Assembly: GCF_015999245.1 (NCBI RefSeq)
Contig: NZ_JAEAMR010000003.1
Location: 677,671 to 741,670, forward strand
Direction of reading: 5' to 3'
Length of the DNA stretch: 64,000 bases
Origin: Streptomyces sp. AV19
GTDB lineage: Bacteria; Actinomycetota; Actinomycetes; Streptomycetales; Streptomycetaceae
Shown: piece by piece, positions 34,720 through 44,589 of the stretch
Layout of the letters: the number at the start of each line of letters is the position of its first letter
Position numbering within the stretch: position 1 is the first letter of the stretch
Made by a program: the position numbers and the translations under genes
The notes under the pieces: generated by a model
Seen by the model: only the letters and a program-made list of their open reading frames with translations
Database searches by the model: none
What the model was told of the DNA's origin: nothing

Positions 34720-34906
34720 GTGCTCGCCGTTGAACTAGACCAGCTCGCACTCGAAGTCCGCGCACGCAGATCGCATGATCTCCTCCATCCGCGCCAGATG
34801 AGCATCACCCGAATGTTTTGCGCCGGAACCTGGTCACGAAGCCCAAGTGAATATGCGATACGAAAGTGCAGTGCCGGTCAGTTCTGATCTCCTGCATCTC
34901 GCCCAT
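34720..34906 (-). pseudogene. TnpA (Y1 HUH transposase) 5' remnant
   Basis: Read on the minus strand from ATG 34904-34906 or 34895-34897 it gives DRHCTFVSHIHLGFVTRFRRKTFG, which matches the start of IS200/IS605 TnpA. One extra base near 34808 shifts the frame, then HLARMEEIMRSACADFECELV continues. An in-frame TAG replaces the next Glu codon, followed by FNGEH, the residues just before the HUH catalytic motif. Similarity ends there, at about 34720-34725. It has at least two inactivating changes and lacks HUH and the nucleophilic Tyr. Confidence 0.75.
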
Positions 34907-36154
34907 GACCCACATGCATAACGTGGCCGTCGTGCAGCTTCGGTACAGCTTTCGCCTGTACCCGGACACCGCCCAATGCGCCGCGTTGGCCAAGGCGTTC
35001 GGGTGCGCCCGCGTGGTGTTCAACGACGCGGTACGCACGCGTGAGGACGCGCGGAAGGCGGGTGAGGCCTTCCCGGCGGCCGGAGCGCTGTCGAAGAAGT
35101 TGATCACCGAGGCGAAGCGGAGCGAGGACCGGGCATGGCTGGGTGAGGTCTCCTCGGTCGTCCTCCAGCAGTCGCTGCGGGATGCCGAGGCCGCGTACAA
35201 GAACTTCTTCGCCTCCCTCAAGGGCGACCGCAAGGGTCCCAGGCTCGGCCCGCCCCGCTTCAAGTCCCGCAAGGACAACCGGCAGTCGATCCGGTTCACC
35301 GCCAACGCCCGCTGGAAGATCACCCCCAGCGGTCGGCTGAGCCTTCCGAAGATCGGCGAGGTGAAGGTGAAATGGTCCCGCACCCTGCCCGCCGCTCCCT
35401 CTTCCGTCACCGTGATCAAGGATGCGGCCGGCCGGTACCACGCCTCCTTCGTCATCGACACCGACCCCACCGCCGACGCGACGCGCATGCCCGACACCGA
35501 TCAGACGGTCGGCCTCGACCTGGGACTGACCCATTTCGCCGTCCTGTCCACCGGCGAGAAGATCACCTCCCCGCGTTTCCTGCGCCGTGCGGAGAAGAAG
35601 CTGAAGAAGGCCCAGCGAGAACTGTCCCGTAAACAGAAGGGATCGAAGAACAAGGAGAAGTCCCGCCTGAAGGTCGCCCGCGCTCATGCGGAGGTGGCCG
35701 ATGCCCGCCGCGAATTCCACCATCAGCTGTCCACCCGCCTGATCCGCGAGAACCAAGCGATCGGGGTGGAGAGCCTGGCGGTGGGCGGACTCGCCCGCAC
35801 CCAGCTGGGAAAGAGCGTGCACGACGCGGGCTGGGCGCAGTTCCTGAACATGCTGGAGTACAAGGCGGCCCGATACGGGCGCACCCTGATCAAGATCGGC
35901 CGCTTCGAGCCGACCTCCCGGACCTGCTCCGCCTGTGGTGCCAACGACGGCCCCAAACCCCTCCACATCAGGCAGTGGACCTGCACTGCTGCGGCGCGGT
36001 CCACGACCGTGACCACAACGCCGCGAAGAACATCAAGACGGCCGCCGGACTGGCGGCAACAGCCTGTCGAGCGCCGATAAGACCAGGACTCGTCCCGGCA
36101 CAGCGCGACGAAGCAGGAAGCCACGGATCCTCCTCCGAAACCTGCGCCGCGTAG
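34905..36154 (+). pseudogene. tnpB: TnpB RNA-guided nuclease gene with a late frameshift
   Basis: The main frame runs from ATG 34905 (ATG 34914 also possible) to TGA at 36080. It has RNA-binding N-terminal features (RYSFRLYPDTAQ), the RuvC Asp in VGLDLGLTHFAVL, the RuvC Glu in AIGVESLAVGG, and the first zinc-ribbon pair CSACG. Near 35988-35990 the frame slips: the published frame reads CTAAARSTTV, while the -1 frame from 35990 reads CGAVHDRDHNAAKNIKTAAG. The latter contains the second zinc-ribbon Cys and the third RuvC Asp, and ends at TAG 36152-36154. One base is missing relative to a functional gene, unless translation shifts by -1. Otherwise the length (about 415 aa restored) is normal. 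Confidence 0.82.
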
Positions 36155-36214
36155 CGGCACAGCAACGGATGAGAAGGCCAGAATCCCCGGGCCTCAGCCC
36201 GAGGAGCAAGTCAA
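36080..36214 (+). ncRNA. Probable omega-RNA (reRNA) region at the TnpB right end
   Basis: In the IS605 family the guide RNA for TnpB is made from the 3' end of tnpB and the right end of the element. Here the region includes the final codons of the restored frame and the terminal hairpin at 36181-36206; the guide would start at 36215 in flanking DNA. The exact 5' boundary cannot be read from sequence alone. This rests on family knowledge and position. Confidence 0.4.
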
Positions 36215-36682
36215 GACATCCTTGCCTGGAACGCCGCCTACCAGGAGCTGATCTGCGACCTCGGCGCCCTGCCGCCGGAGGACCGCAACTGCCTGTGGAT
36301 CCACTTCACCGGCCGGGTCCGCTACGGCGACCCCCGCGACTGGGCGGACGCCAAGCGGTCCATGGCCGCCAAGTTCCGCGCCGCCATGGCCGAGCACCTC
36401 GCGGAGCCCGCCTGGAAGTGCCTGCTCAGGCGGCTGCAGGAGGCATCGCCCGAGTTCCGGGAGCAGTGGGCGCGGCACGAGGTCGTCCCGCCCGCCGCCG
36501 CCAACCGGCCGCGCACCTTCCACCACCCCCGGCTCGGCGCGCTGCGGCTGACGTTCAACAACCTCTGGACCGGCCCCCACCCCGGCACCCGGCTGCTCAC
36601 CTTCACCCCGCTCGACGCCGAGACCCACGAGCGGCTCGGACGGCTCGGACGGCTGCGGACCCCGGAGCCCGCTGGGCCGTGA
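36215..36682 (+). pseudogene. XRE/MmyB-type regulator, C-terminal ligand domain only
   Basis: From the base right after the IS605 right end the frame is open to TGA 36680-36682 and reads DILAWNAAYQELICDLGALP, then LWIHFT and later HHPRLGALRLTFNNLW. This is the MmyB-like ligand-binding domain found behind an XRE helix-turn-helix in many Streptomyces regulators. The HTH and about 100 residues of the N-terminus are missing and not found left of the element. The element therefore interrupted the gene, and the 5' part was later lost. Such regulators are often divergent from an oxidoreductase or MFS gene, here the MFS remnant at 34190-34640. Confidence 0.75.
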
Positions 36683-36916
36683 CGCCCGCCGGACGGTGAC
36701 GCGGGTCACCGCCCGCCCCGCCGCGGAGAGACCGCGACGGGACCACGGGCCGTCCCCCGGCGAACGCGGCCGCCGGGAGTGACGCGGGCCGCGGCACCCG
36801 TACGGCCGGATGAGGGACAATGGACGGTCGTCCCCGCAAGGAACCCGCAGGCCGCGCGAGAACCCGCGGACCGCTCGAACCGCACGACCGAACCGCACGA
36901 CCGAGGAAGCCTCTCC

Positions 36917-38050
36917 ATGACGCAGCTCCAGATCGGCCCGCACACGGTGCAGCCGCCGGTGGTCCTGGCCCCGATGGCCGGGATCACGAACGCGCCCTTC
37001 CGCACCTTGTGCCGTGAGTTCTCCGGGGGCAAGGGACTGTTCGTCAGCGAGATGATCACCACCCGGGCGCTGGTCGAGCGGGACGCCAAGACCATGCGGC
37101 TGATCCACTTCGACGGCACCGAGAAGCCGCGCTCGATCCAGCTCTACGGCGTGGACCCGCACTACGTCGGCCGCGCCGTCCGCATGATCGTGGACGAGGA
37201 CCTCGCCGACCACATCGACCTCAACTTCGGCTGCCCCGTCCCCAAGGTCACCCGCAAGGGCGGCGGTTCGGCCCTGCCGTACAAGCGCAACCTGCTGCGC
37301 TCCATCCTGCGCGAGGCCGTCGGCAACGCCGGTGCGCTGCCCGTGACGATGAAGATGCGCAAGGGCATCGACGACGACCACATCACCTACCTCGACGCCG
37401 GCCGGATCGCCGTCGAGGAGGGCGTCACCGCGATCGCCCTGCACGGCCGCACCGCCGCCCAGCACTACGGCGGCACCGCCGACTGGGAGTCCATCGCCCG
37501 GCTCAAGGAGACCGTCCCGGAGATCCCGGTGCTCGGGAACGGCGACATCTGGTCGGCCGAGGACGCCGTGCGGATGATGCGCGAGACCGGCTGCGACGGC
37601 GTCGTGGTGGGCCGCGGCTGCCTGGGCCGGCCCTGGCTGTTCGGCGACCTGGTCGCCGCCTTCGACGAGGACGGGCCGCGCCCGGCCGCGGCCCCCGCGC
37701 TGCGCGAGGTGGCGAAGGTGATGCTGCGCCACGCACAGCTGCTCGGCGAGTGGCTGGAGAGCGAGGAGCGCGGCGTCATCGACTTCCGCAAGCACGTCGC
37801 CTGGTACACCAAGGGCTTCTCGATCGGCTCGGAGCTGCGCAAGAAGCTGGCGGTCACCTCGTCGCTGGCCGAGCTGGAGGAACTGCTGAACGGGCTGGAC
37901 CTGGACCAGCCCTGGCCGCTGGGCGCGGACGGCCCGCGCGGCCGCACCTCGGGCCGCAACCGGGTGGTCCTGCCGGACGGCTGGCTGGACGACCCCTACG
38001 ACTGCGCGGTCGTCGGCGCCGAGGCGGAGCTCGACACGTCGGGCGGCTGA
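36917..38050 (+). CDS. dusB: tRNA-dihydrouridine synthase
   Basis: A 377-aa FMN enzyme that reduces uridines in the tRNA D-loop with NADPH. The barrel opens with VVLAPMAGITNAPFR. The catalytic Cys106 lies in LNFGCPVPKVTRKGGGSAL, and FMN-phosphate loops are in GNGDIWSAEDA and VVVGRGCLGRPWLF. The family length is about 330-380 aa, so it is complete. ATG 36917 has GAGGAAG 7 nt upstream. The name dusB follows usual bacterial annotation. It ends shortly before a strong bidirectional terminator. Confidence 0.93.
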   Translation: MTQLQIGPHTVQPPVVLAPMAGITNAPFRTLCREFSGGKGLFVSEMITTRALVERDAKTMRLIHFDGTEKPRSIQLYGVDPHYVGRAVRMIVDEDLADHIDLNFGCPVPKVTRKGGGSALPYKRNLLRSILREAVGNAGALPVTMKMRKGIDDDHITYLDAGRIAVEEGVTAIALHGRTAAQHYGGTADWESIARLKETVPEIPVLGNGDIWSAEDAVRMMRETGCDGVVVGRGCLGRPWLFGDLVAAFDEDGPRPAAAPALREVAKVMLRHAQLLGEWLESEERGVIDFRKHVAWYTKGFSIGSELRKKLAVTSSLAELEELLNGLDLDQPWPLGADGPRGRTSGRNRVVLPDGWLDDPYDCAVVGAEAELDTSGG

Positions 38051-38075
38051 CGGAGGAATTGCGGCTGACGGAGGA

Positions 38076-38117
38076 ATTGAGGAAGGGCCCGCCGGAACCG
38101 GCGGGCCCTTCCTCAAT
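38076..38117. terminator. Bidirectional terminator between dus and phnA/yjdM
   Basis: A perfect 20-bp stem (38076-38095 with 38098-38117) with a 2-nt loop is placed between convergent genes. It should fold on both transcripts. Just before it, a 15-bp motif (ctgacggaggaattg) occurs twice in tandem at 38047-38078. Confidence 0.9.
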
Positions 38118-38134
38118 CCTCAATTCCCTGTGGA

Positions 38135-38482
38135 TCAGACCTTCTTGACGACGCTCGACTTGAGCTGCATGTTGCCGAAACCCTCGACCTTGCAGTCGAT
38201 GTCGTGGCCGTCCACGCCGTCCACCAGGCGGATGTTGCGCACCTTGGTGCCGGCCTTGATGCCGGTCGGGCTGCCCTTGACCTTCAGGGACTTGACCACC
38301 GTGACGGTGTCGCCGTCGGCGAGGACGTTGCCGACCGAGTCCTTGATCACCTTCGCTTCTTCGGCGGCGCCGTCGGACGCGGGGGACCACTCGTGTCCGC
38401 ACTCGGGGCAGACCAGCAGGGCGCCCATTTCGTAGGTGTACGCGCCGGAGCAGGCGGGGCAGGGAGGCAGGTTTTCGTTCAC
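38135..38482 (-). CDS. yjdM: PhnA/YjdM-family zinc-ribbon protein
   Basis: A 115-aa protein starting VNENLPPCPACSGAYTYE. The two zinc-ribbon Cys pairs are CPAC and CPEC (VCPECGHEW), and the C-terminal PhnA domain is VLADGDTVTVVKSLKVKG followed by GTKVRNIRLVDG and HDIDCKVEGFG. The family was named for alkylphosphonate use in E. coli, but its role is not established and no phosphonate genes are near. GTG 38480-38482 was chosen because the family starts right before the zinc ribbon. A longer ATG start at 38528-38530 would add 16 residues and has no better ribosome site. Confidence 0.9.
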   Translation of the reverse strand: MNENLPPCPACSGAYTYEMGALLVCPECGHEWSPASDGAAEEAKVIKDSVGNVLADGDTVTVVKSLKVKGSPTGIKAGTKVRNIRLVDGVDGHDIDCKVEGFGNMQLKSSVVKKV

Positions 38483-38879
38483 CCGAAAAGTGTACTTTGC
38501 GTGACCGGCCGTTCGCGTGATTCTCGCCACCTCTGATAGGTGACGCGCTCAGATGAGCGGTTCAAGTGGAGGTGCACCTTCCAAAGGGTGGCACTGGGTG
38601 CCACCTCGGGGGCGTTCGAAAGGTGACGTCGGAGGGCTGGATTCCTCGACACCCTGTGATGGGTCGGGTGTTTTGAGTGATATTGCGTTCAAGATGTAAA
38701 CGGATCTTTCTTAAACCTCGGCGCGGCAGTCAACTTTCGATCTGTTGGCGGACGGGCGGTCGCGGCCCCATGTCGATGGAGCAGACCTCCTCAGAAGCCT
38801 TCGATCTGGGTACGCTCCCCGCCGTCAGGGCAGCCCTCCCCACCGTCGTCCGGGAGGCCCAGCGAAGGAGTCGAGTCCC
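38483..38879. other. 397-bp intergenic leader region before ppdK
   Basis: No gene seen. A perfect 8-bp hairpin (ggtggcac 38587-38594, gtgccacc 38598-38605) is present. An AT-richer stretch at 38660-38730 (gatattgcgttcaagatgtaaacgg, split by position) is the likely promoter zone of ppdK. The region from 38745 to 38879 may be a long 5' leader. Confidence 0.5.
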
Positions 38880-41597
<2,718 letters not shown>

Positions 41598-41610
41598 CCC
41601 CGCACCGGCT

Positions 41611-41673
41611 CCCGGCCGACGGCAGCAGGCACCCCGCCCGGGTTCCCGGCGCGGGGTGCGGCCGTCGGCCGGG
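41611..41673 (+). terminator. Terminator structure after ppdK
   Basis: Arms 41611-41623 (cccggccgacggc) and 41661-41673 (gccgtcggccggg) are perfectly complementary. Inside, caccccgc and gcggggtg form a second stem, so the whole makes a long stacked hairpin starting 13 bp after the ppdK stop. No T-run follows. Confidence 0.75.
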
Positions 41674-41702
41674 CGGGGTGGCCTCCGTGCACAGACCCTC
41701 TC

Positions 41703-41722
41703 CATGACCCCTCGGGGTCATG
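41703..41722. terminator. Perfect 9-bp palindrome hairpin
   Basis: Arms catgacccc and ggggtcatg lie around a 2-nt loop (41712-41713). It is 100 bp after ppdK in a gene-free stretch and could be a back-up terminator or an operator. Confidence 0.55.
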
Positions 41723-41839
41723 GGTCACGGGGGCACCCCTCGCCCTGCGGAACGCCCGCCCGCGAAGCGTCGCACGGGAAACCCGCGCGTAATGTTCCGG
41801 GCACCCCGGGGACACCCCGGTCCGGCTCGCCGCATGGCG

Positions 41840-41873
41840 GAGGGGCGGCGCCCGTGCGGGAGCGCCGCCCCTC
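41840..41873 (+). terminator. Strong intrinsic terminator-like hairpin (12-bp stem, then TTT)
   Basis: Arms 41840-41851 and 41862-41873 (gaggggcggcgc/gcgccgcccctc) pair perfectly around a 10-nt loop and are followed by tttactc. It lies 243 bp beyond ppdK and upstream of no plus-strand stop codon, so what transcript it ends is unclear. A small RNA beginning after the ppdK terminator is possible. Confidence 0.7.
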
Positions 41874-41894
41874 TTTACTCCCCCACCGGGAGTT

Positions 41895-41924
41895 GTTGCC
41901 GCCCGCATCGGCTCGGGCGGCAAC
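41895..41924. other. 11-bp perfect hairpin upstream of the ArsR-like gene
   Basis: Arms gttgccgcccg (41895-41905) and cgggcggcaac (41914-41924) enclose an 8-nt loop. It is 205 bp upstream of the ArsR-like start. With the previous hairpins it makes the gap 41598-42128 structurally dense; otherwise no gene is seen in it. Confidence 0.5.
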
Positions 41925-42128
41925 TCGCATACTCAGCGGCCGCTTTTTCGCTCGCCACCCCCCACGGGAACGAGCCGGGGCGGCCCCGAGTGCGTGAATA
42001 GGATTTCGCATCGGGGGCGTTGTCCGCGAGCCGTTTCAACTGTGGCCAAAAGGCCGTGGTAACAGCACGTATCGGTGTGCATACTCAGTGGGCGGGGGGT
42101 GACGGCGGATGTCTCATGTGGGGGTTTG

Positions 42129-43136
42129 GTGCTGCGTGTCCATTTCACGGGACTCGATCTGGCCCGGTTGCGCCTGGCCGGAGACCCGGACGTGCTCTGG
42201 GAAACCGTATTGAGTCTGCACCGGCTGCGGGACAAACAAGGCGAGTCGATCTACGGCGATTGGCGCACCGAAACCCGCGCTCGGTTGAATAGTGAAACTC
42301 GGCTCCTGGCGCCCCTGGTTCCTCCGCGGGGCTATTTCCCCGACTTCCTGACACCTCCTGAAGGCGCCCTCGGACTCGAGTCGGGAGTGCAGGCGCTGCG
42401 TGCCACCCCGGCCGAGCGGGTGCACGAGGAGCTCGGCCGGCTGTCCACGGTACGGACGCTGCCCGCTTGGATACGATCGCTGGCCGAGGGGGACGCGCGG
42501 GCGTTCGGCAAGCTGATCAGCGCCCTGCACGCGTACCACGAGGCGGCCGTCGCGCCCTACTGGACCCACATCCAGGCGCAGATCGAGGCCGACCGGGCCG
42601 TGCGGGGGCGCGCCCTGCTCGACGGCGGCGCGGACGCGCTGCTGTCCTCCCTGCCGCCGACGATGCGGTGGCGGGCGCCGGTCCTGGAGGCGGACTATCC
42701 GGTGGACCGGGACCTGTACCTCAACGGCCGCGGCCTGCTCCTGGTCCCGTCCTTCTTCTGCCGGGGCAATCCGGTGGCCCTGCAGAACCCGGACTTGGCC
42801 CCGGTCCTGGTCTACCCCGCCCGGCACGCGTCCGAGTCCGCCCCGGCCGTGCAGGCGGCACCGCGTTCCCTGGGCAAGCTCGTCGGCCACACGCGGTCCG
42901 CGGTCCTCGGCTCGATAGGCGGCGGCTGCACGACGAGCGAACTCGCGCGGAGGGTGGGGGTGTCGGCGGCGTCGGCGAGCCAGCACGCGGGGGTGCTGCG
43001 GGAGGCGGGGCTGGTGCTGACGCTGCGGCACGGGAGTGCGGTGCTGCATACGTTGACGCCGTTGGGGGCGGCGTTGTTGCGGGGTGGGCATGAGGTGCCG
43101 GTGCCGCGGCGGAGGTCGACGGCGGCGCCGATGTAG
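42129..43136 (+). CDS. ArsR-like winged-helix regulator (DUF5937 type)
   Basis: A 335-aa regulator. The start VLRVHFTGLDLARLRLAGDPD is typical of streptomycete ArsR-like proteins with an N-terminal domain of unknown function. The winged helix lies near the C-terminus (TTSELARRVGVSAASASQHAGVLREAGLV). No metal-binding Cys motif is present, so it is not an arsenic sensor. GTG 42129 was chosen over an upstream ATG because family members begin at LRVHFTG. Target unknown; no coupled gene. Confidence 0.85.
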   Translation: MLRVHFTGLDLARLRLAGDPDVLWETVLSLHRLRDKQGESIYGDWRTETRARLNSETRLLAPLVPPRGYFPDFLTPPEGALGLESGVQALRATPAERVHEELGRLSTVRTLPAWIRSLAEGDARAFGKLISALHAYHEAAVAPYWTHIQAQIEADRAVRGRALLDGGADALLSSLPPTMRWRAPVLEADYPVDRDLYLNGRGLLLVPSFFCRGNPVALQNPDLAPVLVYPARHASESAPAVQAAPRSLGKLVGHTRSAVLGSIGGGCTTSELARRVGVSAASASQHAGVLREAGLVLTLRHGSAVLHTLTPLGAALLRGGHEVPVPRRRSTAAPM

Positions 43137-43261
43137 GGGTGGTTCTTGTCGTGGGGGCTGTGCCCTTCCGGGGCTCGCGCCCGGGGTGGCTGGGCCCTGT
43201 CGGGCCCGGCTGGGCGCCGTGGTGGGGAGGGTCCGGGGCACACCCGTATAACCTGGGCCCC

Positions 43262-44578
43262 ATGCCTGGCCCGGACGTGACCGCCGCCGACCTCACCGTC
43301 CACAACGCCCACTTACCACAACTCCCCCTCACCCCCGACCAGATCAAGACAATCCCCACCACCCCCGGCCCCCCACGCCTCCGCCGCCTGGCCGAGCTGA
43401 TCGCCGGCGAAACCGCCCCCGGCGACACCCGCGACGCCCTGATCCACGGCCTCCTCGCCGCGGAACTGCCCGCCGCCACCGCCGCGTTGTGGCGCGAACC
43501 CCGCCGCCCCGCCCAGGCCGCCCTGCTCGCCGAGCTCGGCGTGATCATCGCGCCGTACGGCACCGACGGCCTCGCCGCCCTCGACCGGCTGCGCTGCCAC
43601 CTCCTCGCGCACCGGCACCTCGACGAACTGCTCACCCTCGTACGGTGCGAGCTCGACGGGCGGACCGAGCCCGAGGTCCTCGTCGAGGACGGGCGCGCCT
43701 ACGCGCAGTACCCCTACTTCCGGGACTCCACCCTCCGCGTCCCCGACGCCTGTTACGACGTCACCGACGAACTCGCCGTGCACCACCGCCTCACCTCCCT
43801 CCGGCTCGACGGCATCGGTCTCGCCCTGGCCGGGGAGGCCCGGGTGCACCGAATACCCGACGGCGGCGGCACCGCGGAGCTGGTCCTGCGCGGGCATGCG
43901 ACCGGGACCGAACTCCGTTTTCCGGCGCAGGGGGAGGGCGACGGCCGCTTCACCGGCCACGTGCCCCTCGCCGACGTCCCCGAGGGTGTGTGGGACGTCC
44001 ACCTGGCCGTCACGGCCCGGGGCATCGGGAAGGAGACCCGGCTCGGCGCCCCGGACGCCACCGTCTCCGTCGTCGCGTCCGACGGGACCGTCGCCACGCT
44101 CGCCGCCCCGGCCGACGGCCTCACCCTGGACGTCGGCGAGCTCCGCCACCCCGTCCAGGACCGGCTGCGCGTGGACGGCGCCGCCTGGGATCCGCAGGCG
44201 GGCCCCGCCACCCTCGCCGTCACCGGCCGCTGCGCGCTCGCGGACCGTCCCGCCGGCTCCCTGGCGCTGCGGGCCGCCTCGGCGGACGGGCAGGTCGTGG
44301 ACGTCCCCGTCGAGACGGGCCCCGACGGCTCGTTCCGTACGCCGTTCCCCTGCACCGCCGCGGGCGAGTGGCGCCTCGGCCTGCGGCTGGCGGCCGGGGG
44401 ACGGGAATGGGCCGTCCCGGTGCCGGAGCAGCCGGGGCTGGAGGTCGCGCGGTGGCAGCGGCTGGGGCTGCCGTGGTACGCGAAACCCCTGCCGGACCGG
44501 GGTGCGCTGAGCGTCCGGACCGGCAGGGTCGAGGTGATCAAGGGCGTACGGGGGCGGCTGCGCCGCCACACGCCCTGA
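43262..44578 (+). CDS. Hypothetical protein with beta-sandwich-like C-terminus (438 aa)
   Basis: A 438-aa soluble protein without signal peptide or membrane segments. The first about 170 residues are helical (LLAELGVIIAPYGTDGLAALDRLRCHLL). The rest alternates short beta strands with Gly/Asp turns, consistent with several Ig-like or jelly-roll modules (e.g. FTGHVPLADVPEGVWDVHLA). The very end is Arg-rich (VRGRLRRHTP). I have seen similar beta-rich tails in streptomycete wall-polymer glycosyltransferase clusters, but nothing here proves that role. It converges on the KimA-like gene 11 bp downstream. Confidence 0.7.
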   Translation: MPGPDVTAADLTVHNAHLPQLPLTPDQIKTIPTTPGPPRLRRLAELIAGETAPGDTRDALIHGLLAAELPAATAALWREPRRPAQAALLAELGVIIAPYGTDGLAALDRLRCHLLAHRHLDELLTLVRCELDGRTEPEVLVEDGRAYAQYPYFRDSTLRVPDACYDVTDELAVHHRLTSLRLDGIGLALAGEARVHRIPDGGGTAELVLRGHATGTELRFPAQGEGDGRFTGHVPLADVPEGVWDVHLAVTARGIGKETRLGAPDATVSVVASDGTVATLAAPADGLTLDVGELRHPVQDRLRVDGAAWDPQAGPATLAVTGRCALADRPAGSLALRAASADGQVVDVPVETGPDGSFRTPFPCTAAGEWRLGLRLAAGGREWAVPVPEQPGLEVARWQRLGLPWYAKPLPDRGALSVRTGRVEVIKGVRGRLRRHTP

Positions 44579-44589
44579 CGCCGCAGGGA

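Larger units (their letters stand above)
34720..36214 (+). mobile_element. Degenerate IS200/IS605-family element (tnpA remnant + tnpB + right end)
   Basis: The element has divergent tnpA (minus) and tnpB (plus) parts, as in IS605. The left end and the 3' half of tnpA are gone; no left-end hairpin is seen before 34720. The right end is intact: after the tnpB stop a GAATCCCCGGGC-CTCA-GCCCGAGGAG hairpin (36181-36206) leads to GTCAA (36210-36214), the standard right boundary of this family. It is non-autonomous as it stands and both adjacent host genes are broken. Confidence 0.8.

Noticed and set aside
34642..34887. An 81-codon plus-strand frame left of tnpB
   Set aside because: It is antisense to the tnpA remnant and has no sense of its own.
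42060..42128. Upstream ATG 42075 as the ArsR-like start
   Set aside because: The added 18 residues do not look like the family, which starts at LRVHFTG, and GTG 42129 has a purine-rich site upstream.
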